From positions 62,001 to 126,000 of the forward strand of contig DJMA01000012.1 of the NCBI GenBank assembly GCA_002436415.1: DNA of 64,000 bases, written 5' to 3'. The translations under genes and the position numbers were made by a program. Positions 1-7,257 of the stretch are shown in pieces (positions within the stretch are counted from its first letter, which is position 1; each line of letters begins with the position of its first letter). Source of the DNA: Bdellovibrionaceae bacterium UBA6502. Lineage in GTDB: Bacteria > Bdellovibrionota > Bdellovibrionia > Bdellovibrionales > UBA840. Under the pieces are notes generated by a model, which worked only from the letters and a program-made list of their open reading frames with translations, did no database searches and was not told the DNA's origin.

Positions 1-513
1 GCAAAGGGCTTTTTTACCGAAAACAAAATTAAAAACATCCATAGCTTTCTTCAAAAGTATAGTCTGAGCGATGATTATTTAAAACAAATTGACCCTATTG
101 AAACTAGCTATTTACAGGAAATTTTCCCAAAAAAAAGAGCTATCATCATTGCAAAGGCTTTTGAAGAAAGTGTTCTCAGTAAGGATTATTATCCCGATCA
201 AAAAGGCCTAGCAAACTCTAAACATCTACCCATTGAGTTTTTCTTCGAAAAGCAGCTAATGTATTTTCCTGCAATTTACAGTAAAAGTTTAAATCCTATG
301 TTGCCTCTAAATGGGATATCCATTATCACCATGCCGCCACGAGATGAAGTAGCAAAAGCCGGTCACGACCGTTCTCCTATTTGTTTAAATAAAGAGGCAG
401 CCTTGGAATACCTCACCGAAGAAAAGAGTCTGGAGGAATACCCTCATTTTTTCCAAAATAATCTCATTAAGGAAAAACTGAGTCACCAAGCTAAGGCTAA
501 GACTATGTTTTAG
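1..513 (+). CDS. SRAP-domain protein (HMCES/YedK-like), 3' part only
   Basis: The frame is open from the first base of the window, so the 5' end lies outside it. The visible 170 residues fit the C-terminal half of the SOS-response-associated peptidase (SRAP) family, which forms a protective DNA-protein crosslink at abasic sites in single-stranded DNA. Supporting motifs are a segment like the family's RC(L/I)xPAxGFYEW region (RAIIIAKAFEES, with the conserved Glu), then a strand-rich stretch, then ISIITMPP followed by AGHDRSPICL. The last matches the family signature T-x-x-x-HDRMPV-x-L, whose His is an active-site residue. The catalytic Cys2 would be outside the window. The family identification rests on these motifs alone. 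A SRAP gene a few kilobases from an imuA-imuB-dnaE2 cassette would be consistent with a DNA-damage role. Confidence 0.66.
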   Translation, partial: AKGFFTENKIKNIHSFLQKYSLSDDYLKQIDPIETSYLQEIFPKKRAIIIAKAFEESVLSKDYYPDQKGLANSKHLPIEFFFEKQLMYFPAIYSKSLNPMLPLNGISIITMPPRDEVAKAGHDRSPICLNKEAALEYLTEEKSLEEYPHFFQNNLIKEKLSHQAKAKTMF

Positions 514-689
514 TGTTATCTAAATCTATAACCGATAAAGTCTTTATCAAATGATTTAGGACAAACTCCCCTCAAACAAAGGCTCTTACAAAATACAATC
601 CATTTCACAAAAGCCTGATATTTAAAGTTATTTTTATAATTTTTAGCTTTTTGATTTACCTTAAAATCAATAGGCCTATTATCTAGCCT

Positions 690-1286
690 ATGTTTTTATA
701 TCTAGGCCAACTTCTTTTAATTCACCTCGCTGCCGTAGCCTCTCCTGGCCCGGACAATTTGCTTGTACTCTCTTATAGCCACGGAGAATGGAAAAAGTCC
801 CTAAAAATGGCAAGTGGTCTTACTCTTGGGATTTTTATTCATAGTTTTTTAGTGATCGCCGGAGTAGGAACTTTTTTTAGTAACCACCCCATTTTATTTC
901 GAAGCTTACAATATCTTGGCGCTGCCTACCTCATTTACATTGGAAGTTCCGCCATTCGTGCCAGTTTCCAAAAAGTCGAAAATTCATTTGAAGAAAAAAA
1001 ATCGAACAAACTTTTCTTAAAAGCCTTGATTACATTTTTAAGTAACCCCAAAGCTTTTCTTTATTTCTTCAGTATTCTACCTGCTTTTTTAAAGCAAGAT
1101 AGTAGCTTCCTTGACTATGTAATGGTGATCTTTGTAATTTGCGGAGTTTCTTTCTTGTGGTTTTTCGGACTAGGAATCTTAGTTGGCGTCAGTAAAAAAA
1201 TCACCGACATTCAAAAGCATCCTTGGTATCTGCGTTTTGTGGGAGCTCTTTTTATACTCCTCGCACTAAAAGTCGCCTTAGATTAA
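690..1286 (+). CDS. LysE/RhtB-family amino-acid exporter
   Basis: A 198-residue inner-membrane protein with about six hydrophobic segments, the usual size for the LysE/RhtB translocator superfamily, which exports amino acids such as lysine, homoserine, threonine or leucine. The N-terminal segment ends in SPGPDNLLVL, the family's PGP(N/D) signature. NPKAFLYFFSILPAF near residue 114 is the second conserved motif (NPKx6F). The substrate cannot be read from the sequence. No clear Shine-Dalgarno site precedes the ATG, but the N-terminus aligns with the usual family start. It stands alone between the SRAP fragment and a small exported gene, with no obvious terminator. Confidence 0.9.
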   Translation: MFLYLGQLLLIHLAAVASPGPDNLLVLSYSHGEWKKSLKMASGLTLGIFIHSFLVIAGVGTFFSNHPILFRSLQYLGAAYLIYIGSSAIRASFQKVENSFEEKKSNKLFLKALITFLSNPKAFLYFFSILPAFLKQDSSFLDYVMVIFVICGVSFLWFFGLGILVGVSKKITDIQKHPWYLRFVGALFILLALKVALD

Positions 1287-1383
1287 GCTCAAATCGATTC
1301 GCCATTTTGACGAGAGCTTCTTAGTTGACAGCAAATTACAAGCAATCTTCGCATTCAATGAAGTAAAGTTATATACTAGCTCT

Positions 1384-1719
1384 ATGAGACGGACACTCTT
1401 TGCTCTAAGCTTTTTTATAATTTTACTTCATCCAAAAATGGCCAGTTCTTGTGAAATCATCTATGAGGATCCAACGGAAAAGGAATGGTTACTAGAGGAA
1501 GAAGTCTGTGAAGATAGCCTTGCCGCTTTGATTGAGCAATCTGTTATTAGTGAACAAGACTTACAGTACATTGATCTCGTCATAGAAATTATGCACCGAG
1601 GGCAAACACAGGTTTTATTGATAATTCAAGTTTGGGATGGAGATTATTTAATCGGTAGTTATACTGCAACAAAAAGTTTAAACACTGAGTCCGACCAAGG
1701 ACCCAGTGGTATTTTTTAA
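1384..1719 (+). CDS. small exported hypothetical protein (111 aa)
   Basis: The product starts MRRTLFALSFFIILLHPKMA, a typical Sec signal peptide likely cut near residue 21-22. The mature part is about 90 residues, acidic, with two Cys (CEIIYE and EVCEDS) that could form a disulfide. No known domain was recognised. A TATACT box at 1372-1377 sits only 7 bases before the ATG, which would give a leaderless or nearly leaderless transcript if it is the -10 element; no good -35 was seen. The stop codon abuts the stop of the convergent ilvE gene with no intervening base. Small size and lack of homology recognition limit confidence, although the signal peptide argues it is real. Confidence 0.6.
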   Translation: MRRTLFALSFFIILLHPKMASSCEIIYEDPTEKEWLLEEEVCEDSLAALIEQSVISEQDLQYIDLVIEIMHRGQTQVLLIIQVWDGDYLIGSYTATKSLNTESDQGPSGIF

Positions 1720-2619
1720 CTACTGAACAGGCGTTAACCAGCCATATTTGTCTTCTGTTTCTCCAGAAAACAATCCAAAAAACTGCTTTTGCAGTTGCGC
1801 TGTCAAATCACCGCGGGTTCCTGAGCCGACTTTAATGCCGTCCACAGATCTCACCGGTGTGATCTCTGCTGCCGTACCACACATAATCAGTTCATCGGCT
1901 AAATACAAACTCTCTCTTGTAATGTTCTCTTCTACCACTTCAATGGACTGATCTTTTAGAAGAGTGATAATTGTGTCACGTGTGATTCCTGGAAGAATAC
2001 TAGAAGTCTTTGGTGGAGTATAAACCTTTGAGCCCTTCACGATAAATAAGTTTTCTCCTGAGCCTTCACTTACATAACCGTTTATGTCGAGCGCGATCCC
2101 TTCTTTGTATCCATGGCGTCTGGCTTCCATGGAAATCAATTGTGAAGACAAATAATTGCCTCCAGCCTTGGCTCCTGTAGGCATTGTATTAGGCGCTAGG
2201 CGACTCCAAGAAGAAACCCCTGCATCAACACCATTCTCGAGCGCTCCTTCACCAAGGTAAGTTCCCCACGGAAAAGCTGCTACAATCACGTCGGTTTCAG
2301 TATCAAATGGAACAGCGATACCCATCCCTACTTTTCCATAAAAAACCAATGGTCGAATATAAGCTTCTTTTAATCCATTTACTTTAATCGTCTGTTTGAT
2401 AGCCTCGTCGATATCATCGATGCTGTGGGCGATACCCATTCGGTAAATTTTCGCCGAATCGAAAAGCCTTTGACTATGCTCTCGTAGACGGAACACACAA
2501 GTGCCTTTATGAGGTGTATTGTATGCGCGAATTCCTTCAAAAACAGAAGAGCCATAATGTAAAGCATGAGCCATTACGTGAACTGTAGCTTTTTCCCAGT
2601 CAATGATCTCACCGTTCAT
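1720..2619 (-). CDS. ilvE: branched-chain amino-acid aminotransferase
   Basis: Class IV PLP-dependent aminotransferase that interconverts Leu, Ile and Val with their 2-oxo acids, using 2-oxoglutarate/glutamate, in the cytoplasm. Visible family landmarks are the N-terminal MNGEIIDWEKATVHVMAHAL, then HYGSSVFEGIRAY, the PLP-lysine region GAKAGGNYLSSQLISMEA, the E-GYVSEGSGENLFIVK block, LPGITRDTIITLL, and the C-terminal MCGTAAEITPVRSVDG. Length is close to 300 residues, as expected. The given start is the first ATG. However, the codons immediately upstream encode KKLAEKIW, matching the KIWMNG start of many homologues, and lead to an ATT at 2647-2649 with an AGGGGG Shine-Dalgarno five bases before it. 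The true N-terminus may therefore be 10 residues longer (see findings). It has no co-transcribed neighbour. Confidence 0.95.
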   Translation of the reverse strand: MNGEIIDWEKATVHVMAHALHYGSSVFEGIRAYNTPHKGTCVFRLREHSQRLFDSAKIYRMGIAHSIDDIDEAIKQTIKVNGLKEAYIRPLVFYGKVGMGIAVPFDTETDVIVAAFPWGTYLGEGALENGVDAGVSSWSRLAPNTMPTGAKAGGNYLSSQLISMEARRHGYKEGIALDINGYVSEGSGENLFIVKGSKVYTPPKTSSILPGITRDTIITLLKDQSIEVVEENITRESLYLADELIMCGTAAEITPVRSVDGIKVGSGTRGDLTAQLQKQFFGLFSGETEDKYGWLTPVQ

Positions 2620-2649
2620 CCAAATTTTTTCTGCTAACTTCTTAGAAAT

Positions 2650-3135
2650 TTTAGCCCCCTAGGTTGATGCCGCGATCATACAATATAAGTCGATAAAATG
2701 CAATTTAGGCTTTATAAATGTCACTTCAACCGGCTTAAATCAATTTCTGTTAAGCTCTTTTTTTAGAAATTCCACTGAAATAGGCAAGATCCAAAGGGAA
2801 TAAATATAGCTGCCCTCATAATTGCGGACCAATATAATACAAAAAGTAAAAAAGCCTTTTGAATTCTTTCTGCATTAAAACCAATTTTTCATAGTTTATA
2901 GTTATCTAATGCTTTCTTATGGCTATGAACCTTCATCCTCAATTAGATGAAATAGTTCGGGAACATTTTAGGCTAATATAAAACCTTAGCCCCTTGGTTT
3001 TTCACAGAAGCATTCGGTTTGATATATAAAAATTGTATCTTTTCCATGGTGCGGGCGATTGCACCACTTTGGTGCGCAAATCCTTTGCCTATGCTCACTC
3101 TCCTGCTACAACCCCTTTCAGAGGGAAAAAAACTG
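2650..3135. other. non-coding gap between ilvE and the first TIGR02147 cassette
   Basis: This 486-base stretch separates divergent genes and must hold both promoters, but no convincing sigma-70 box could be fixed. It contains the GGTGC/GCACC dyads at 3046-3075. Around 2812-2829 there is a single sequence resembling the terminal repeat of the 145 bp element (GCCCTCATAATTGCGGAC), with no matching right end. An open frame runs from 3019 into the regulator gene, but the stronger start is 3136. Confidence 0.5.
3046..3075. promoter_or_regulatory. three-armed dyad before the TIGR02147 regulator
   Basis: Reading 5' to 3', GGTGC is followed eight bases later by GCACCA, then a 3-base gap (CTT), then TGGTGC. 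The middle arm can pair perfectly with either flank, giving two mutually exclusive hairpins. It ends about 60 bases before the regulator ATG. It could be an operator for the regulator itself or a leader RNA switch; the sequence does not decide between them. Confidence 0.4.
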
Positions 3136-3918
3136 ATGACTACAGATTGCTTTAAAACCTATTTGCAAGAAGAGTTTGTTAGGCGTTGTCGAAACAACAA
3201 AGCCTACAGCCTTCGATCCTTTGCTAGGCAACTGTCGATCAATCACTCCAGTCTCTCTAGGATACTTAGTGGGAAAAGAGCTTTATCAGAAAATATGATT
3301 CAAAAATTAGCGGAACAACTTGAGTTAGCTCCGAATGAAATTGAATACTTTATATCCAAAAAAACGACTCCCCAGAGTCTAAAAAAGTCTCTGCAGCTTG
3401 GCGCTGATGAATTTCGCTATATTAGTGAATGGTATTACCTTGCTCTTTTAGAACTAATTAAAATTGATTCTAAGGAAGACACTAACTTTTATGCAAAACG
3501 TTTGGGGATCAAAAGCATTCAAGTGCAATTAGCTCTTGAAACTCTCCAACGACTAAAACTAATAGAAAAATCAAATACAGGTGAATGGCTTATAAAAGCT
3601 GAGGACGGGACCAATAGCTGCACCCACCACTCCACCACTGCTGCTAAAAAGAAATACCAAAAACAAGTTTTTACGATGGCATTAGAAGCCATTGATAATA
3701 TTGATGTAACTAAAAGAAGTCATTCTGGAGTAAGCATGGCAATAAACTCTAAAAAAATTGCCGACGCGAAAGCGCGGATTGCCAGTTTTCGAGAGGAAAT
3801 TTGTGAGTTCCTCCAAGAAGGCGAGCTAGATCAGGTATACCATCTAGGAGTCTGTTTATTCCCTATGACAATTTTAGAAAACGAAAAAAACAAAAAAGAA
3901 AAAGGAGTCAAAAAATGA
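3136..3918 (+). CDS. TIGR02147-family transcriptional regulator (cassette 1)
   Basis: The N-terminal about 65 residues form a helix-turn-helix of the XRE-like type: FKTYLQEEF, then AYSLRSFARQL, SINHSSLSRILSGKRALS and LAEQLELAPNEIEYF. This is the characteristic N-terminus of TIGR02147 proteins, which are expanded in Bdellovibrio and Fibrobacter. A DUF4423-like C-terminal half follows (FRYISEWYYLALLELIKI, LGIKSIQVQLALETLQRLKLIEK, and a terminal AKARIASFREEICEFLQEGE). The start chosen is the ATG preceded by GAGGG 10 bases upstream. The frame extends back to 3019, but that extra part is hydrophobic and atypical. The stop overlaps the next start as ATGA, so the three genes 3136-6027 are translationally coupled. 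The likely role is to control the two exported proteins behind it. The effector is unknown. Confidence 0.85.
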   Translation: MTTDCFKTYLQEEFVRRCRNNKAYSLRSFARQLSINHSSLSRILSGKRALSENMIQKLAEQLELAPNEIEYFISKKTTPQSLKKSLQLGADEFRYISEWYYLALLELIKIDSKEDTNFYAKRLGIKSIQVQLALETLQRLKLIEKSNTGEWLIKAEDGTNSCTHHSTTAAKKKYQKQVFTMALEAIDNIDVTKRSHSGVSMAINSKKIADAKARIASFREEICEFLQEGELDQVYHLGVCLFPMTILENEKNKKEKGVKK

Positions 3919-5153
3919 CCTTTAAAATTATTTTTACTTTAAGTTGTATCTTCAGCAGTCTTAACCTAGTGGCTGCCGGGCAACACACTGATGGCACTGG
4001 AGGCAATATTTCTGCACCCATTTTTTCCGAAGCACCTGGGCGTTTAAAACTAGAAATACTAAACACGGAAAACAAACTTCAAACCGTGGAATTAGAGTTT
4101 AGTCAGTTTCTTGGGTTCGACGGAGTATACACCAATTACAAAATACTAAATCCAGCCAACGAAAAAAGAAAAATCAAAAAAATAGAAAGAGCTTGTAGAG
4201 ACTACAAGACCTCAATTAAAGCCAACACAGAGGCGATCTTCTTTAATGCAATCGAATTTTATTACGATTGGTTCATCAGTAAAAATCCAAACGATAGTAG
4301 AATTTTAGACTTCAACTTAGTTAAGAAAAAAGATTATGACGAAAACATTCTATGCTCAGAAAAAATGGGTGAGATAAGTCGTGAAGTCTTTCTTGCTGCT
4401 ATATCTAACTATTTTCAAAAAGTAGCACAAAGGTATTTATTTACACTTGCTGAAACCGAGTTTCTCTATGAGACAGGTACGAAACGCTACCCTGATTCAT
4501 CAAAGACAGTTAGTGAAATATTGGCCTTAAGCTTTGTTGAGCGCCACGCTAAATTTTTAGCTTATCAGCTTTTGGAAGATGTAAACATTCGAAATAGAAT
4601 GAAAGACTCCTTTTATTATAGAGTATACCATCGAGCCTCTATCAAGGAGATTAAAGCAGTTTTACCTAATGCCTTCCAAGATATCGACGAAGCCTTAGGC
4701 CTGTTTTTCAGACAAGATTATACCAAGAGTATCCTTAGCTTCTTAGAAGGATTTGATGAATTTCTTCTTCAAGCTCTTGACATCGCTAAGTTTGGATTTG
4801 AAAAAAGCCTTGGCTTTGAAAAAAACCAAGGAATCGAAGGATATAAATCTCAAATTGCAATTGAATTTCCTTTTTACGAAAAAAGCTTTCAGTATAGCGA
4901 GCAGGTTTTTCGCGTAGCTCCTGGCTCAGCACAGTGGCAAAACTTAAAAGACTCTTTTCTTTCAGAATTCTCTAATAGCAATTTAAAACCTGCTATCTGT
5001 CGTTGGGATAAAAACGAAATTCTTCGTTTTGACCGTGAAAACTACAAGATAGAATCCCCAGCTAAACTTCTCAAAAATATTTTTTCCCACTTTTTAATTA
5101 TTTTTGGGCATTTAGGTATAGAGATTAGTGATTTGGGCTGTCAGAATGATTAA
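3915..5153 (+). CDS. exported hypothetical protein of TIGR02147 cassette 1
   Basis: A 412-residue protein with an N-terminal signal peptide (MTFKIIFTLSCIFSSLNLVAA, probable cut after VAA), followed by a Gly/Thr-rich linker GQHTDGTGGN. The remainder looks helical and charged. Three Cys are seen in the mature part around CRDYK, LCSEK and AICRWD, plus one at the C-terminus. No catalytic motif or named domain was recognised. Its ATG overlaps the stop of the regulator gene (ATGA), and its end overlaps the next start, so it is made in a fixed ratio with both neighbours. It may be secreted to the periplasm or outside, but its function cannot be assigned. Confidence 0.75.
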   Translation: MTFKIIFTLSCIFSSLNLVAAGQHTDGTGGNISAPIFSEAPGRLKLEILNTENKLQTVELEFSQFLGFDGVYTNYKILNPANEKRKIKKIERACRDYKTSIKANTEAIFFNAIEFYYDWFISKNPNDSRILDFNLVKKKDYDENILCSEKMGEISREVFLAAISNYFQKVAQRYLFTLAETEFLYETGTKRYPDSSKTVSEILALSFVERHAKFLAYQLLEDVNIRNRMKDSFYYRVYHRASIKEIKAVLPNAFQDIDEALGLFFRQDYTKSILSFLEGFDEFLLQALDIAKFGFEKSLGFEKNQGIEGYKSQIAIEFPFYEKSFQYSEQVFRVAPGSAQWQNLKDSFLSEFSNSNLKPAICRWDKNEILRFDRENYKIESPAKLLKNIFSHFLIIFGHLGIEISDLGCQND

Positions 5154-6027
5154 AAATCTTTGTTCTATTCTTTTCTTTATCTCTTTTAGCTTTTGTGTAA
5201 ATGCACAAGAGCTAAAAGCCTTTCAATCAGAATGGAATGAAACACTTTTAAACGAAGCAAGTGAGTATTTAAAAAATAAATTAAGTCATTCTTATATCGC
5301 CTATTCGGAATCTAGAAATGAAATCCTTTTAATTTTAAAACAAAAATATCCAAAAACTTATTCTTATTGGATTAAAAAACTGGATGCAAATTTTAAAGAA
5401 ATTTATTTTTACGAGTTAGCAAGTCAAATCACTCAGTCTTCACATCCGTGGGCGCAAAAAATTTCCGAACAGATTCTTTTCAAAGTAAAAAACAGAGACT
5501 CAAATAGCTTGCTATGGATGAACAAGCTCTTGTACCAACGGCATGGTAGAGGTGCTTATGATGCCAGTACAGGAAATGCCTACCTTAGCTTACGTCCTTT
5601 TGCTGAAAACATTGTGCCCGTGGTTCACGAGATGGTTCATTCCTTGGATCCCTTCTTACATCAGGCCCGAAATGAATTAAATCGATTCTATCAAATAGAC
5701 TTTAACTATTACCTGTTTTTAAAAAACATCTACCTAGTTTACTATAAAGAACTACTACCAAGACTAATTTCTTGTGAGATTTATAAAGATCTAAGCGAAA
5801 AAAGTATTATAGAGATAAAACATTTTAACAAAGAGTTTAATACCAATTTGAATTCTTCTGACGAGCGTTTTTGCAATGAGTGGACAAAACAAAGTCTTTC
5901 CAATGTGATAGCCCCTGATTACTTTTGGCCAAAAGATTCCGCCAATCATCAAAAAGTTTTAAACTATGAAAAAGCTTGGCTAAGAGAACAGGGCTTGGAC
6001 TACCCCTATTTATTTTATAGAAACTAG
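5146..6027 (+). CDS. exported putative zinc metallopeptidase of TIGR02147 cassette 1
   Basis: Signal peptide MIKNLCSILFFISFSFCVNA, probably cut before QELKAF. At about residue 159 there is VVHEMVHSLDP, an HExxH zinc-binding motif followed by S-L-D. This suits a zinc-dependent hydrolase, with the Asp or a downstream Glu (HQARNEL) as possible third ligand. The rest is rich in Tyr and Asn and is not recognised. The ATG at 5146 is chosen because the signal peptide begins there; a GTG at 5128 would add six residues. It overlaps the upstream stop, closing a three-gene operon with the regulator at 3136. Peptidase activity is an inference from one motif. Confidence 0.72.
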   Translation: MIKNLCSILFFISFSFCVNAQELKAFQSEWNETLLNEASEYLKNKLSHSYIAYSESRNEILLILKQKYPKTYSYWIKKLDANFKEIYFYELASQITQSSHPWAQKISEQILFKVKNRDSNSLLWMNKLLYQRHGRGAYDASTGNAYLSLRPFAENIVPVVHEMVHSLDPFLHQARNELNRFYQIDFNYYLFLKNIYLVYYKELLPRLISCEIYKDLSEKSIIEIKHFNKEFNTNLNSSDERFCNEWTKQSLSNVIAPDYFWPKDSANHQKVLNYEKAWLREQGLDYPYLFYRN

Positions 6028-6297
6028 CTAGTAAAAGCTCTTATAAAAAGCCCTTTTCATGCGGCTAAAAACAGAAGCCACTATAAATACAGCATTATCG
6101 GAATTGTTCCGGCTTAAAAACCGCACTGTTATTGCTTATCTCAGTATTCCGATCAAGTAGTTAATCTCATCCGTAGTTACAGCGCATTGATTGTAAATTA
6201 CTGTGCGCCAAGCAGCCAAGACTCATAACGCAAAGCTAAAAATAAGTCATTTTAAGGACTTATAAAAAATAGTCCAGAGCCCACAAAATTCTTGTAG

Positions 6298-6319
6298 ACT
6301 TACACATTACTTACACATA
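6298..6319. repeat. 11-bp tandem repeat upstream of imuA
   Basis: Two units of ACTTACACAT(T/A) lie head to tail, differing only in the last base. An 11-base period is typical of paired half-sites for a winged-helix activator, but no regulator can be named. Confidence 0.45.
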
Positions 6320-6430
6320 AGATTATTCTTGTCGATGACGATGATTTTCAAAAGAGACACACCCCTTTTAAGTGTTTCTTTAAATCTTGTCAAAGCACGA
6401 GAGTGAATCCAACTAGACTAAAAGCATTTT

Positions 6431-6450
6431 CCTTTTTGCATGCAAAAAGG
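6431..6450. promoter_or_regulatory. perfect 20-bp palindrome upstream of imuA
   Basis: The sequence CCTTTTTGCATGCAAAAAGG reads the same on both strands. It lies about 170 bases before imuA. It could be an operator for a dimeric repressor of the mutagenesis cassette. It could instead be a hairpin with a T-rich region about a dozen bases further on. No second copy was seen in the window. Confidence 0.4.
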
Positions 6451-6621
6451 CCGGGATCTTTTTGTCTTTTAAGCTGGGCGGATTCATTCTCCAGACGATG
6501 TTTTCTCAAAAACTCTAGGCAATGCGCTTCCCTTGTGACTTTGACTAGAGTTTTTCAGAACTCATTAAAAGAGATTTTTCTCACTTACATAAAGGGCTAA
6601 CTGCCCAAGGGTACTAAATTA

Positions 6622-7257
6622 ATGAGTAGTAAATTATCATTTCTACATTCGAGCCTTCCTGAAAACTTGCTAAAAAAGCAAGTGGCTCCTGCGCTTCCTT
6701 TTGGCTCAGGCATCGCCTCATTAGACCAGTGGTTAGATGGTGGCCTTGCCTGGGGCAAGTTCTCTGAATGGGGAATGCCTCTTGGCAGTGACACTCGAAA
6801 ACTTCTTTTAAACTTTTTAAAAAAAGCCAATTGTGACTTTTTATGGGTCTACTCCCCCAAAATGGGTTCCCCCTACCCGGCAAGTTGGGCTAGTCAAATC
6901 GATTTGAACCGAGCTTACTTTATAGAAAGTGACCGTCCAGTTGCTGATCTAAAATCCTGCTTCTTAGACAATACATTTCGCCTAATTATTTTAGACTCCC
7001 CACAGTTCCTTAGCCTCGGGGACCTTGCTTTTTTAAACCAGCAATGTAGGTCTTTGAAGCAACACTATTTCTTACTAAGACCTTACTATTTAAGTAACAA
7101 ACTAGGAAATGCCTACGCACAATATAGAATTAATGTTTTTAAAGAAGAGGCTAATGGCTATATTTTAAAAAAACAAAAAGGCATTGGTGAGCAGTCAAGT
7201 TTGCACCTACCAATGGAGGAGGTCGTTCAGCATGAGCGCTCAAGTTCTTTCCTTTAA
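6622..7257 (+). CDS. imuA: ImuA-like RecA-fold protein of the mutagenesis cassette
   Basis: A 211-residue protein of the ImuA/SulA-like RecA-fold group, which acts with ImuB and DnaE2 in error-prone translesion synthesis. The segment SGIASLDQWLDGGLAWGKFSEW matches the family's start (TGIxxLDxxLxGGLxxGxLxE). FRLIILDSPQFLSLGDL then resembles a Walker-B-like strand. No canonical Walker A lysine loop follows, which is common in this group. The ATG at 6622 has only a distant AAGGG before it. The end overlaps imuB by 26 bases, and inside it lies the imuB Shine-Dalgarno site (GGAGGAGG). The three genes thus form one coupled operon. Confidence 0.82.
   Translation: MSSKLSFLHSSLPENLLKKQVAPALPFGSGIASLDQWLDGGLAWGKFSEWGMPLGSDTRKLLLNFLKKANCDFLWVYSPKMGSPYPASWASQIDLNRAYFIESDRPVADLKSCFLDNTFRLIILDSPQFLSLGDLAFLNQQCRSLKQHYFLLRPYYLSNKLGNAYAQYRINVFKEEANGYILKKQKGIGEQSSLHLPMEEVVQHERSSSFL

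Larger units (their letters stand above)
6028..6621. other. non-coding gap before imuA
   Basis: 594 bases without a credible gene. Notable content: an 11-bp near-perfect tandem repeat ACTTACACATT/ACTTACACATA at 6298-6319, a GGACT/AGTCC hairpin near 6257-6276, and a perfect 20-bp palindrome at 6431-6450. A GTG-started frame of 65 codons (6403-6600) has no Shine-Dalgarno site or recognisable product. This gap should contain the damage-responsive promoter of the downstream cassette. The published Bdellovibrio LexA pattern (TTAC-N3-GTAA) was not found. Confidence 0.5.

Noticed and set aside
2812..2829. Possible fourth end of the 145-bp element
   Set aside because: Only one end matches (GCCCTCATAATTGCGGAC) and no right end lies 145 bases away.
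6145..6175. Possible degenerate right end of the 145-bp element (TCATCCGTAGTTACAG)
   Set aside because: The left end is not recognisable and internal blocks are absent.
6403..6600. 65-codon GTG-started frame before imuA
   Set aside because: No Shine-Dalgarno site, composition is not protein-like, and it crosses the 20-bp palindrome.
6028..6621. LexA box of the TTAC-N3-GTAA type
   Set aside because: Searched by eye on both strands; several TTAC occur but none is paired with GTAA at the right distance.
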